From Streptomyces mutomycini (GTDB taxonomy: Bacteria; Actinomycetota; Actinomycetes; Streptomycetales; Streptomycetaceae), in assembly GCF_001700505.1 (NCBI RefSeq), contig NZ_MAPV01000061.1, forward strand, positions 1-33,988: a stretch of 33,988 bases of DNA, given 5' to 3'. The notes beneath the pieces were generated by a model. It worked only from the letters and a program-made list of their open reading frames with translations. It had not been told where the DNA came from and ran no database searches. The translations under genes and the position numbers were made by a program. Position 1 is the first letter of the stretch. The number at the start of each line of letters is the position of its first letter. Positions 19,407-27,293 of this stretch are shown piece after piece.

Positions 19407-19622
19407 TCAGTGGTCGCTGCGCTCGGACGAGGACATGAACCTCCGCACGACGAAGATCAGACCACCCACGAGGACGACGAATACGAGCACCTTGAACAGC
19501 AGTCCGATGACGAACCCGACCACGCTGGCGATCAGGCCGCCGAACAGGACGATCGCGATGAGAGGCACCGCGACCCACTTCACCCACCAGGGCATCCCCG
19601 CGAAAATCTCCCGCACCGCCAT
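19407..19622 (-). CDS. Small two-helix membrane protein, DUF5326-like
   Basis: 71-aa protein beginning MAVREIFAGMPWWVKWVAVP. Two hydrophobic segments lie at about 15-36 and 40-60, followed by a short basic and polar tail (RRFMSSSERSDH). It resembles the small Streptomyces proteins grouped as DUF5326, as I remember that family. The ATG at 19622 has GAGG about 9 nt upstream. A longer open frame continues upstream but has no comparable start signal and would read through the neighbouring spacer. A GC hairpin follows the gene. Function unknown. Confidence 0.75.
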   Translation of the reverse strand: MAVREIFAGMPWWVKWVAVPLIAIVLFGGLIASVVGFVIGLLFKVLVFVVLVGGLIFVVRRFMSSSERSDH

Positions 19623-19780
19623 CGCCGTTACCTCGTCTCTGTGAGTACCTGCTTCGATGCTAGATGCGCGAAGGTCGCCGACGGGGCCCGGGAGCCCTTG
19701 AAGTCCCCTGAGCGATCCCCTAGGGAACAGCGGGTCCGGGACCGAACCCGGCTCCGGCGGAACCCCGAGGACGCACCCTC

Positions 19781-20098
19781 TCAGCTCTCGGGCGGGGAGA
19801 AGATCACCATCACCCGGAGGTCCTCCGTGACGTGGTGGAACTTGTGGGCGGTGCCCGCCGGCACGAACACGACGCTCCCCCGCCCCACCTGCGTGGTCTC
19901 CATACCGACCGTGATCGAGGCGCGGCCGCTGACGACCAGGTACACCTCGTCCTGCTTGTGCGGCTGCTGGGGGTCCAGCGCCCCGGCGTCCAAGGCGTAC
20001 AGGCCCACGGACATGCTGCGTTCCCTGATGAACTGCAGATAGGCGCCGTCGTTGGCGGCGCGCTCCGCCTCCAGCTCGTCCAGTCTGAATGCCTTCAT
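19781..20098 (-). CDS. Single-domain cupin protein
   Basis: 105-aa cupin. Cupin motif 1 is seen as PHKQDEVYLVVSGRASITVG, with H47 and E51 as likely metal ligands (one His of the classical HxH pair is missing), and motif 2 as VFVPAGTAHKFHHV with H85. Length and layout match small stand-alone cupins that bind a metal and act as isomerases, dioxygenases or sensors; the reaction is not readable here. The ATG at 20098 lies in a 78-bp space shared with the divergent holin-like gene. I see no gene in the 158 bp downstream. Confidence 0.85.
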   Translation of the reverse strand: MKAFRLDELEAERAANDGAYLQFIRERSMSVGLYALDAGALDPQQPHKQDEVYLVVSGRASITVGMETTQVGRGSVVFVPAGTAHKFHHVTEDLRVMVIFSPPES

Positions 20099-20156
20099 CG
20101 TCCGTCCGCCCCTCGCGCCCCTGCTGGTCTGTCCCGGCGGTGTCCGCCACCGATCA

Positions 20157-20175
20157 TGTCTGCCACGATCAGACA
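20157..20175. promoter_or_regulatory. Inverted repeat between divergent cupin and holin-like genes
   Basis: TGTCTG-N7-CAGACA ends 1 bp before the ATG of the holin-like gene and lies within the only space available for both promoters. It is a candidate operator controlling one or both genes. Confidence 0.35.
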
Positions 20176-20176
20176 C

Positions 20177-20554
20177 ATGAAGAATTTCGTAGTCAAGACG
20201 ATCGCCAACGCCGGTGCGCTGGCCGTAGCCATCTGGCTGCTCCAGGACATCACGCTGACCGGTGACAACACCGGGCGCAAGGTGCTCACCCTGATCGTGG
20301 TGGCGCTGTTGTTCGGCTTGGTGAACATCGTCGTCAAGCCGGTCGTGAAGCTGCTCACCCTGCCCCTGTTCATCCTGACGCTCGGGCTGATAACGCTCGT
20401 GGTCAACGCCTTGATGCTGATGCTCACCTCCTGGCTGGCCGGCGTCGTCGACCTGAACTTCAAAGTCGACGGTTTCTGGACCGCGGTCCTGGGCGGCCTG
20501 ATCATCTCGGTCGTCTCCTGGGCCCTGAACGTCCTGCTCCCCGACGAGGACTGA
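20177..20554 (+). CDS. Phage-holin-family four-helix membrane protein
   Basis: 125-aa hydrophobic protein with about four membrane helices (about 7-24, 35-57, 60-85, 100-120). It matches the chromosomal four-TMS holin-like family (PF04020 / YvlD type): the block LVNIVVKPVVKLLTLPLFILT is characteristic. The name comes from topology; chromosomal members are not part of prophages, and no phage genes surround this one. No ribosome binding site is evident before the ATG at 20177, so leaderless translation or an undetected signal is possible. It is divergent from the cupin gene. Confidence 0.85.
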   Translation: MKNFVVKTIANAGALAVAIWLLQDITLTGDNTGRKVLTLIVVALLFGLVNIVVKPVVKLLTLPLFILTLGLITLVVNALMLMLTSWLAGVVDLNFKVDGFWTAVLGGLIISVVSWALNVLLPDED

Positions 20555-20619
20555 ATCGTCCACCGGTGACACAGTGCACAGCGGACCGGTGAACGCCGGG
20601 GAGAGACGAGGTAGTGAGA

Positions 20620-21744
20620 ATGAGCACCACAGGCGACGGGACACGAGCGGTACGAGCGGGCCTGCCCGAACCTGAGCAGTACGAACCCACGCTTCCCGGT
20701 CCGGTCTTCGCCGCGCACTTCCATCTGTCCGGTGAGCCTGTCGGCCCTTACACCTACGGCCGGGAGACGAATCCCACCTGGACCCACCTGGAGCGGGCCA
20801 TCGGCGAGCTGGAGGCGCCGGGGGAGGAGGTCGGGACCACGGTCTTCGCCTCCGGAATGGCCGCCGTCTCGGCCGTGCTGCTGTCACAGGCGCGCATGGG
20901 CGACGTGGTGGTCCTGCCGGACGACGGCTATCAGGCACTCCCCCTGGTGCGGGAGCAGCTGGAGGCCTACGGCGTCGAAGTGCGGACCGCGCCGACCGGC
21001 GGCGATGCCCAGCTGGAGCTCCTCGAAGGAGCGAAGCTGCTGTGGATCGAGACCCCCTCCAATCCGGGGCTCGACGTCTGTGACGTGCGGAGGCTGGTCG
21101 AGGCCGCTCACGCCGCGGGTGTTCTGGTCGCGGTCGACAACACCCTGGCGACCCCCCTCGGCCAGCGCCCCCTCGAGCTGGGTGCGGATTTCTCGGTGGC
21201 CAGCGACACCAAGGGCACGACCGGGCACGGGGACATCCTGCTCGGCCATGTGAGCTGCCGGGACCCGCACCTCACAGCAGGAGTACGTCGCTGGCGCAAG
21301 GTGGTCGGCGCCATTCCCGGCCCCATGGAAGCCTGGCTCGCACACCGGTCGCTGGCCACGCTGCAGCTGCGCCTCGACCGTCAGTGCACGACCGCGCTGG
21401 CGCTCGCGGAGGCCCTGGCCGAGCGGGCTGACGTGGCGGGACTCCGCTACCCGGGGCTGCCCGGCGACCCTTCGTACCCGATCGCTGTCCGGCAGATGCG
21501 GCGCTTCGGGTCCGTGGTCTCGTTCGTGCTGGCGGACGAGGACACCGCGGAGCGCTTCCTGGCCGCGCTGCGGCTGGTGGACGACGCGACGAGCTTCGGC
21601 GGCGTACGCTCCACCGCCGAGCGTCGGGCGCGCTGGGGCGGGGACGCGGTGCCGGAAGGCTTCGTGCGGTTCTCGGTCGGCGCCGAGGACCCCGAGGACC
21701 TGCTGGCAGACGTGAAACGCGCTCTGGACGAGTCCCTGCGCTGA
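20620..21744 (+). CDS. Cystathionine gamma-lyase-type PLP enzyme
   Basis: 374-aa enzyme of the Cys/Met-metabolism PLP family (gamma-subfamily). Features: YTYGRETNPTW (44-54) with the phosphate-binding Tyr/Arg, ASGMAAVSA (78-86), ETPSNPGLD (144-152), DNTLATP (173-179, D173) and the Schiff-base lysine K198 in SDTKGTTGHGD. Expected activity is cleavage of cystathionine to cysteine, 2-oxobutyrate and ammonia, linking methionine to cysteine. Close relatives use O-acetylhomoserine or methionine, so the substrate is not certain. The N-terminal part is short compared with tetrameric relatives. The ATG at 20620 has GAGG 8 nt upstream and is preferred to GTG at 20614. A very strong terminator follows. 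Confidence 0.88.
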   Translation: MSTTGDGTRAVRAGLPEPEQYEPTLPGPVFAAHFHLSGEPVGPYTYGRETNPTWTHLERAIGELEAPGEEVGTTVFASGMAAVSAVLLSQARMGDVVVLPDDGYQALPLVREQLEAYGVEVRTAPTGGDAQLELLEGAKLLWIETPSNPGLDVCDVRRLVEAAHAAGVLVAVDNTLATPLGQRPLELGADFSVASDTKGTTGHGDILLGHVSCRDPHLTAGVRRWRKVVGAIPGPMEAWLAHRSLATLQLRLDRQCTTALALAEALAERADVAGLRYPGLPGDPSYPIAVRQMRRFGSVVSFVLADEDTAERFLAALRLVDDATSFGGVRSTAERRARWGGDAVPEGFVRFSVGAEDPEDLLADVKRALDESLR

Positions 21745-21762
21745 ACGGCGCCTCCCAGGTCA

Positions 21763-21814
21763 GGGCAGGACCGGCCCGGGACGGGCGTCCCCGTCCACCG
21801 GGCCGGTCCTGCCC
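21763..21814 (+). terminator. Very strong hairpin terminator
   Basis: Left arm 21763-21779 and right arm 21798-21814 are perfect 17-bp complements. The loop itself contains GACGGG and CCCGTC (21780-21785, 21790-21795), extending the stem to about 23 bp with a CA bulge. It starts 19 nt after the cystathionine lyase stop. A smaller hairpin (CCGGTTCT/AGAACCGG, 21859-21881) follows. Confidence 0.9.
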
Positions 21815-21895
21815 GGAACGAGCGGTCCGAGCCTCCCCCCCTCGTGACTCGGACCACCCCGGTTCTTGCGCTGAGAACCGGCTGGACAAGGCTAG

Positions 21896-21924
21896 TTGAC
21901 TGTGCGTCAGTGTCCAATCACAGT
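21896..21924 (+). promoter_or_regulatory. Candidate promoter of the LysR-type gene
   Basis: TTGACT (21896-21901) is a strong -35 hexamer. 17 bp later CACAGT (21919-21924) is a weak -10. It lies in A+T-richer DNA about 95 bp before the gene. The -35 is the only persuasive part. Confidence 0.35.
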
Positions 21925-22018
21925 AGCGACAGCGACCTATCGACAAATTTATGGTTGCGACGGTCGTGAAGGGCGGTGCGGGACGGCGCAGCGCCCGTGA
22001 GGGTGGAGGTGACAGACC

Positions 22019-22915
22019 ATGGACCTGGCCCTGCTGCGCACATTCGTCGCGGTGCACCGGGCCGGTTCGTTCACCCGTGCCGCCGCGCTGCTCGGGCTGT
22101 CCCAGCCCGCCGTCACCTCGCAGATACGCGCCCTGGAACGACAGCTGGGCCGTCCGCTGTTTCTGCGCAGAGCCCGAGGCGTGACCCCGACCAGTGCCGG
22201 CGCCGAGCTCGCCCACCGGGCCGCCCCTCACCTGGACGCACTGGTCGACATCGTCGAGGCAGGGCTCGACCAGGAATCGGGGGCCAGGACACTGCACCTG
22301 GCCGGACCTCCGGAGTTCACCTCACTGCGGGCGCTGCCGGCCCTTACCCCTCTGCTCTCCCAAGGGCTCGCCCTGCGAAGCACCTTCGCGGTGGACACCG
22401 AGGACACGCTGGCAGGTCTGGCGGCAGGACATCATGACCTGGCCATCACCACCGCCCGCCCACGCGGCGGTCCGCTGACGTCGACCACCCTCTGCGACGA
22501 GGAGCACGTCCTGATCGCCGCGCCGCGCTGGGCAGGACGCCTGGGGCCAGGGGCGCTGCCGCACAAGGGGTCCGTACTGCTCGAGCAGTTACCGGTGGTC
22601 GAGGTCCACGAGAGTCTCCCTCTGGTCAGCCGCTACTGGGCGACGGTGTTCGACAGCCGCCCCGCGGCCTCCGCCGCAGTGATCGCACCGGACCTCCGAG
22701 CGGTTCTGGAGAGCACGGCAGCGGGCGCCGGGCTCGCCGTGCTGCCCCGCTATCTCTGCGAGAGCGCGCTGGAGCGAGGAGAGGTCGTGGCGCTGCTCGA
22801 CCCTCCGGTACCACCTCTGCGCACGTACTTCCTCAATGCCCGGACCGGCACACTCGGCCTGCCGCACATTGCGCGGGCGCACGAATGGCTGGTGCGTGCT
22901 GCTGTGGACTGGTGA
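22019..22915 (+). CDS. LysR-family transcriptional regulator
   Basis: 298 aa. The N-terminal LysR winged helix reads MDLALLRTFVAVHRAGSFT and AAALLGLSQPAVTSQIRALE (about 1-60), followed by a substrate-binding domain of the type 2 periplasmic fold (about 90-290). ATG at 22019 with GGAGG about 9 nt upstream. LysR proteins usually control a neighbouring gene and themselves. Here the upstream gene is insulated by a strong terminator and the downstream Nudix gene is co-directional, so no divergent target is visible. Effector unknown. Confidence 0.92.
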   Translation: MDLALLRTFVAVHRAGSFTRAAALLGLSQPAVTSQIRALERQLGRPLFLRRARGVTPTSAGAELAHRAAPHLDALVDIVEAGLDQESGARTLHLAGPPEFTSLRALPALTPLLSQGLALRSTFAVDTEDTLAGLAAGHHDLAITTARPRGGPLTSTTLCDEEHVLIAAPRWAGRLGPGALPHKGSVLLEQLPVVEVHESLPLVSRYWATVFDSRPAASAAVIAPDLRAVLESTAAGAGLAVLPRYLCESALERGEVVALLDPPVPPLRTYFLNARTGTLGLPHIARAHEWLVRAAVDW

Positions 22916-22967
22916 CCGGTCGGCCGACAGGAGTTTCAGACCGGGTTTCCTGGGCCACTCTCTTGCC

Positions 22968-23447
22968 ATGACCGAACGTCCCGTGGTCAAGCGCACAGCA
23001 CGCGCCGTCCTGCTCGACGGCGATGACCTCATCCTGATCAAGCGCACCAAACCCGGTGTCGACCCGTACTGGCTGACACCGGGCGGTGGCGTCGAGCCGG
23101 AGGACGCCACCGTCGTCGAGGCACTGCACCGCGAGGTCGACGAGGAACTCGGTGCCAAGGTCGTCGATGTCGTACCGTGCTTCGTCGATACCGTCGAGCA
23201 CATCGCCGGGGGCGGGGTCAAAGGCGTGAAGGTGCAGCACTTCTTCGTCTGCCGGCTGGCTTCGATGGACCTTTCGCGTCGTCACGGACCGGAGATCGAT
23301 GAACCCTGTGGGGAGTACGAAATCGTTCGCGTCTCCTTCAGCCGCATGGGAATCGCGGCTGTGCACCTCGTACCCCTGTCGCTGCGGCACTATCTGGACG
23401 CCAACATCGAAGGGCTCCGGGCGATGCACGCTCCCGATCTGAGGTGA
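22968..23447 (+). CDS. Nudix hydrolase
   Basis: 159-aa Nudix hydrolase. The Nudix box GX5EX7REUXEEXGU is complete: it starts at GGVEPED and ends in REVDEELG (about residues 43-65), with the catalytic Glu residues present. It should cleave a nucleoside diphosphate linked to another group, with Mg2+; the substrate cannot be read. It begins at ATG 22968 (MTERPVVKRTARAVLL), 52 bp after the LysR gene. No clear ribosome binding site precedes it, which again suggests a leaderless message. The 229-bp spacer after it holds parS site 2 and no gene. Confidence 0.9.
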   Translation: MTERPVVKRTARAVLLDGDDLILIKRTKPGVDPYWLTPGGGVEPEDATVVEALHREVDEELGAKVVDVVPCFVDTVEHIAGGGVKGVKVQHFFVCRLASMDLSRRHGPEIDEPCGEYEIVRVSFSRMGIAAVHLVPLSLRHYLDANIEGLRAMHAPDLR

Positions 23448-23573
23448 CGCCTGGAGGCACGGGCGACGCTTCCCCGGCGGGTAACAGGCTGGGCATGCCG
23501 CACGCGCCGAGGCAGGCAGCCGGGACGGCCCTCTGCCGGAGAACGGCTGGCTCCGCTCTGCTTGCGTCGCGGT

Positions 23574-23587
23574 GTTTCACGTGAAAC
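23574..23587. promoter_or_regulatory. parS site 2 (ParB-binding)
   Basis: Exact GTTTCACGTGAAAC in the intergenic space between the Nudix and MFS genes. Confidence 0.93.
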
Positions 23588-23676
23588 CGCCCCCAGCGAC
23601 CCGCCGGCCATCCGAAGTGCCACACACGTGGTCGTGGTCACCGCACTCTCGATGGCCACGGCCACGTGTCGCTTCC

Positions 23677-24918
23677 TCACCGCGATACCGGCGCCGAGGC
23701 CGTGTGGACCGCGTCTCCGGGGCGGGCGCCTGCGGCAGGTTCGGGAAGCACGGCGACCGGTCGACCACCGTTGGCGGCCCTGCGCTCGATGGCACCGGAG
23801 AGCACCGCCAGAAGCAATGCCGAGGCTGCGAGTGCGGCGCCGACCCAGTTGGGCGCTGTGTACCCGAAACCGGCCGCGATGACGATGCCGCCGAGCCACG
23901 CAGAGAGAGCGTTCCCGAGGTTGAACGCCCCGATGTTGACCGCCGAGGCCAGGGTGGGCGCACCAGCAGCCTGGTCGAGGACCCTCTTCTGTAGCGGCGG
24001 CACCGTGGCGAAGCCGAGAGCCCCGATAAGAAGGATGGTCACCGCGGCGGCGAACTTGTTGTGCGCGGTCACCGTGAACAGCGCCAGGACCACAGCGAGC
24101 GTGCCGAGTGACACATACAGCATGGGCATCAGACGGCGATCGGCGAACCTGCCGCCCAGCAGATTCCCGCCGACCATGCCGAGCCCGAAGAGAACAAGCA
24201 GCCAGGTGACCGATGACGTCGCGAAGCCGGCGGTCTCCGTCATCATCGGGGTGATGTAGGTGATCGCGGCGAAGACGCCCCCGAATCCCAGAACCGTCAT
24301 CGCCATGGCGAGCAGCACCTGGACATTGCGGAACGCCGCCAGTTCGTGACGGATCCTGACGCCCTGAGGCTTCGGCTGCTCCGGGACGAGCTTGGCCACA
24401 CCGAGAAGTCCCAGGACACCGAGTGCCGCCACGACGAGGAATGTGACGCGCCAGCCGAATTCCTGCCCGATGGAGGTCCCCAGTGGGACCCCTACGACGT
24501 TGGCAACGGTCAGCCCGGTGAACATCGTGGCGATGGCGCCGGCCTTCTTCTCCGGAGCGACCAGGTCCGCGGCCACGACCGATCCGATGCCGAAGAAGGC
24601 TCCGTGGGCGAGCGAGGCGATCACCCGTCCGGCGAGCATCGCGCCGAAGACGGGGGCGAGCGCGGAGACCACGTTCCCCACGATGAACAACGCCATCAGG
24701 AACATCAGCATCCGTTTCCTGGTCACCCGCGTGCCCAGGATGGTCATCAGCGGAGCGCCGAGGACCACTCCCAAGGCATATCCCGTGACCAGGAATCCAG
24801 CAGCGGGGATCGAGACCTGGAAGTCCGCCGCGACATCGGGAAGCAGGCCCATGATCACGAACTCTGTGGTGCCGATACCGAACGCCCCTATGGCGAGGGC
24901 GAGGAGTGCAAGCGGCAT
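23677..24918 (-). CDS. MFS efflux transporter, AraJ/CmlA-like
   Basis: Major facilitator superfamily transporter, 413 aa, twelve predicted helices. Helix 1 reads LALAIGAFGIGTTEFVIMGLLPDVA, typical of the drug:H+ antiporter 1 group including AraJ/CmlA-type exporters. The loop 2-3 motif (GTRVTRKRML) and the motif C-like segment near helix 5 are present. I prefer ATG at 24918 because AGGAAAG is 8 nt upstream; the in-frame GTG at 24927 overlaps that site. It is divergent from a MarR regulator, a common arrangement in which MarR represses an exporter until a ligand appears. Substrate unknown. Confidence 0.9.
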   Translation of the reverse strand: MPLALLALAIGAFGIGTTEFVIMGLLPDVAADFQVSIPAAGFLVTGYALGVVLGAPLMTILGTRVTRKRMLMFLMALFIVGNVVSALAPVFGAMLAGRVIASLAHGAFFGIGSVVAADLVAPEKKAGAIATMFTGLTVANVVGVPLGTSIGQEFGWRVTFLVVAALGVLGLLGVAKLVPEQPKPQGVRIRHELAAFRNVQVLLAMAMTVLGFGGVFAAITYITPMMTETAGFATSSVTWLLVLFGLGMVGGNLLGGRFADRRLMPMLYVSLGTLAVVLALFTVTAHNKFAAAVTILLIGALGFATVPPLQKRVLDQAAGAPTLASAVNIGAFNLGNALSAWLGGIVIAAGFGYTAPNWVGAALAASALLLAVLSGAIERRAANGGRPVAVLPEPAAGARPGDAVHTASAPVSR

Positions 24919-24963
24919 GAGTGTCACTTTCCTAGCGATTGCGTGTGCACTTTACGAGCGTCC

Positions 24964-24993
24964 ACAATAGTTGCAGACGCTGTCTATTTGCAA
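24964..24993 (-). promoter_or_regulatory. Promoter of the MFS gene
   Basis: On the minus strand TTGCAA (24993-24988), an 18-bp spacer and TATTGT (24969-24964) form a good sigma-70-type promoter. It lies inside the repeat region thought to bind the divergent MarR protein. Confidence 0.6.
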
Positions 24994-25016
24994 GCGCCGA
25001 CTATTGCACTCGTGCC
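24965..25016. promoter_or_regulatory. Phased 17-bp repeats, candidate MarR operator
   Basis: Units starting at 24968 and 24985 are 17 bp apart and share TANTTGCANNCGCNGNC. A third, one base shorter (TATTGCACTCG), starts at 25002, again 17 bp on. The outer ends form an inverted pair, CAATAGT (24965-24971) and ACTATTG (25000-25006). The site covers the MFS promoter and lies about 45 bp before marR. Confidence 0.6.
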
Positions 25017-25060
25017 CTATCCTGGAGGCAAGCAGCAGCTCCCGTACGGAGGAGAGACCC

Positions 25061-25519
25061 ATGACAGCGGCAGATCCCGCACTGACGGCCCTCGCACAGA
25101 GCTGGTGTGCCCTCTCCCTGCTCCACGGCAAGATCGAAGCCCGAATCGAACGTGCCCTGCAGTCCCGTCACAGCCTGAGCGCGCGTGAGTTCTCCCTGCT
25201 CGACGTCCTGAGCCGCCAGCACAGCGGCACGGGTGGCCACCTGCAGATGAAGCAGGTGGCGGATGCTGTGGTGCTCAGCCAGAGCGCCACCACGAGACTG
25301 GTCACCAGGCTCGAGGACCGTGGACTGCTGACCAGGTATCTGTGCGACACGGACCGGCGAGGCATCTACACAGACGTCACAGAGGCAGGTCTCGCGCTGC
25401 TGAACGAGGCCAGGCCGACCAATGACACCGCGCTCCGGGCCGCTCTCGACGAGGCTGCCGAGAACCCGGAGCTCGCCCCGCTGGTCCGTACGGTCGAGGG
25501 GCTGAAGGTCCCCGCCTGA
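25061..25519 (+). CDS. MarR-family transcriptional regulator
   Basis: 152-aa MarR-type winged-helix regulator. The helix-turn-helix and wing region reads MKQVADAVVLSQSATTRLVTRLEDRGLLTRYLCDTDRRGIYTD in shorter recognisable blocks: ADAVVLSQSATTRLVTRLE for the recognition helices and DTDRRGIYTDVTE for the wing. ATG at 25061 follows GGAGGAGA. It is divergent from the MFS exporter, with repeat-like operator DNA between them, so it most likely represses the exporter and itself and responds to an exported compound or an oxidant. The GNAT gene follows after 28 bp. Confidence 0.92.
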   Translation: MTAADPALTALAQSWCALSLLHGKIEARIERALQSRHSLSAREFSLLDVLSRQHSGTGGHLQMKQVADAVVLSQSATTRLVTRLEDRGLLTRYLCDTDRRGIYTDVTEAGLALLNEARPTNDTALRAALDEAAENPELAPLVRTVEGLKVPA

Positions 25520-25547
25520 ACCAGCGGCTTTGCGTAGTCTGCCGATC

Positions 25548-26000
25548 ATGAGCGATCTCGACATACGTCCCGCAACACTCGCCGACATCCCAGCCGTGGT
25601 GGCCATGCTCGCCGACGATCCTCTGGGTGCCCAGCGCGAGTCCCCGGACGACCTCGGTCCCTATCAGGCCGCGTTCCGACGGCTCGCCGATGACCCGAAC
25701 CAGCATCTGGTCGTGGCCGTGCGCGAAGACCGCGCCGTGGGAACCCTTCAGCTCACGATCATTCCCGGACTGTCCCGACGTGGGGCGACCCGTTCCGTCA
25801 TCGAGGGTGTCCGCGTCCACGCTGACGAGCGCGGCAGCGGCCTCGGCACCCAGCTGATCCAGTGGGCGGTCGATGAGTCCCGACGTCAGGACTGCCAGTT
25901 GGTGCAGCTGACGTCGGACGGCACCCGTACCGAGGCCCACCGTTTCTACGAACGGCTCGGCTTCACCTCGAGCCATGTCGGGTTCAAGCTCGCTCTGTGA
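25548..26000 (+). CDS. GNAT-family N-acetyltransferase
   Basis: 150-aa GNAT acetyltransferase. The acetyl-CoA pyrophosphate loop is seen in VRVHADERGSGLGTQLIQWAV (motif A, R/Q-x-x-G-x-G/A form: RGSGLG). Strand beta-4 is VGTLQLTIIPGLSRRG, and the C-terminal TSDGTRTEAHRFYERLGF is the usual motif B with the Tyr in FYERLGF. Substrate is unknown. ATG at 25548 has no clear ribosome binding site; TAGTCT at 25536-25541 is at -10 distance, so a leaderless message is possible as well as readthrough from marR. Confidence 0.9.
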   Translation: MSDLDIRPATLADIPAVVAMLADDPLGAQRESPDDLGPYQAAFRRLADDPNQHLVVAVREDRAVGTLQLTIIPGLSRRGATRSVIEGVRVHADERGSGLGTQLIQWAVDESRRQDCQLVQLTSDGTRTEAHRFYERLGFTSSHVGFKLAL

Positions 26001-26048
26001 GCCATCGGGGTTCCGCCGGCTCGGCTCGCCACTCCGGGAGGGATGTAC

Positions 26049-27212
26049 GTGTACCGCATCTCCGACGAACAGCGCAGGATCAGACTCGGACGCCGGCATC
26101 TGCTGGCCCCGTCCGTACGGACGGGCTCAGTGGTCGCGGTGGCCGACGCAGTGGTCGCTCTGCATGCGACCGATGCCGCCACGGTCTACCTCTCCGTCTG
26201 CGCACGGATGACCGAGCCCGGAATCGGAGCGGTGGACCATGCGCTGTACGAAGACGTCTCACTGGTGCGGCTGCTTTCCATGCGGAACACATTGTTCAGC
26301 ATGTCCGCGGAGGTCGCGCCTGCCATCGACGCGTCGAGTGCACGGCCCGTGGCAGCCAAGGAACGTCAGAAGCTCCTCAAGCACCTGCGGGAGGACGCCA
26401 ACGGGCTGGACGAACAGTGGCTCGCCGATACCGAGCGGCAGACGCTCTCCGCTCTCGCCACGCGGGGCCGTGCCACGGGCAGCGAGCTTTCGGCCGCCGT
26501 GCCCGCCCTGCGAACGAAGATCACCATTTTTCCCGGGACGAGGCAGGAAACGGTGCAGGGAGTGGCCTCCCGTGTCATCCGGGTGCTGGCCGCCGATGGC
26601 CGCATCCGACGAGACCGGCCTCGCGGTTCGTGGACGTCCAGCCAGTTCCGTTGGACGACCGCCGCGCCTTGGCCGGAATCGGATCCCGCCGAGGCGCGGA
26701 CGGAAGTGGCCGGACGCTGGCTCCGGTCCTACGGCCCCGCGACGGAAGGCGATCTGAAGTGGTGGACCGGCTGGGGCATCCGTGAGACGCGTGCCGCCCT
26801 GGCCGCAGCCAGCGCCGAGGAGGTCCTGCTCGACAGCGGAGCCTTCGGCTGGGCCGCCCCAGGAGATCTCGCCGCGGAACCTGCTCCTGAGCCATGGGCG
26901 GCACTGCTACCCGGCCTCGACCCGAGCGCGATGGGCTGGGCCGACCGTGACTTCCAGCTGCCCGCCGACCACCGTGCCGCGCTCTTCGACCGTTCCGGCA
27001 ACATCGGCCCCACGGTGTGGTGGAACGGCGGGATCGTAGGCGGCTGGGCCCAGCGCCCCGATGGTGAGCTGGTGTGGCGTCTGCTGTCCGACATCGGACG
27101 TGAGGGTTCACAACTCATCGAGGCAGAAGCTGCGCGACTGTCGGCGTGGACAGGCGACGCACGCGTCACCCCACGCTTCCGCACGCCTCTGGAACGCGAG
27201 CTGACGGGCTGA
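26049..27212 (+). CDS. HTH_42 winged-helix protein, AlkZ/YcaQ-like
   Basis: 387-aa member of the winged-helix HTH_42 family that includes the DNA glycosylases AlkZ and YcaQ, which remove bulky or crosslinked adducts. I chose GTG at 26049 because GGGAGGG (26036-26042) is then at 6-nt spacing; the ATG at 26043 abuts it. Where AlkZ has its catalytic QxQ motif (GLQAQ), this protein appears to read ALHATD (H39, A40, T41). Many actinobacterial members lack the Gln pair, so glycosylase activity is uncertain. Other family blocks are present: RNTLF, RGRATGSELS and GNIGPTVWWNGGIVGGW. It follows the GNAT gene by 48 bp. Confidence 0.8.
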   Translation: MYRISDEQRRIRLGRRHLLAPSVRTGSVVAVADAVVALHATDAATVYLSVCARMTEPGIGAVDHALYEDVSLVRLLSMRNTLFSMSAEVAPAIDASSARPVAAKERQKLLKHLREDANGLDEQWLADTERQTLSALATRGRATGSELSAAVPALRTKITIFPGTRQETVQGVASRVIRVLAADGRIRRDRPRGSWTSSQFRWTTAAPWPESDPAEARTEVAGRWLRSYGPATEGDLKWWTGWGIRETRAALAAASAEEVLLDSGAFGWAAPGDLAAEPAPEPWAALLPGLDPSAMGWADRDFQLPADHRAALFDRSGNIGPTVWWNGGIVGGWAQRPDGELVWRLLSDIGREGSQLIEAEAARLSAWTGDARVTPRFRTPLERELTG

Positions 27213-27253
27213 TCGGTTCACCCCGAGGAGTCCGGCCGCGGCTGGGGCGGCAC

Positions 27254-27277
27254 GTCGCGTTTCACGTGAAACGCGAC
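27254..27277. promoter_or_regulatory. parS site 3 with extended palindrome
   Basis: Exact GTTTCACGTGAAAC at 27259-27272. The symmetry extends five further bases on each side (GTCGC before, GCGAC after), giving a perfect 24-bp palindrome between two converging genes. Confidence 0.93.
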
Positions 27278-27293
27278 ATGGCGCCTCAACCTC

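Noticed and set aside
20177..20554. Prophage, from the holin-like protein
   Set aside because: No integrase, capsid, lysin or other phage gene adjoins it, and the family is widely chromosomal.
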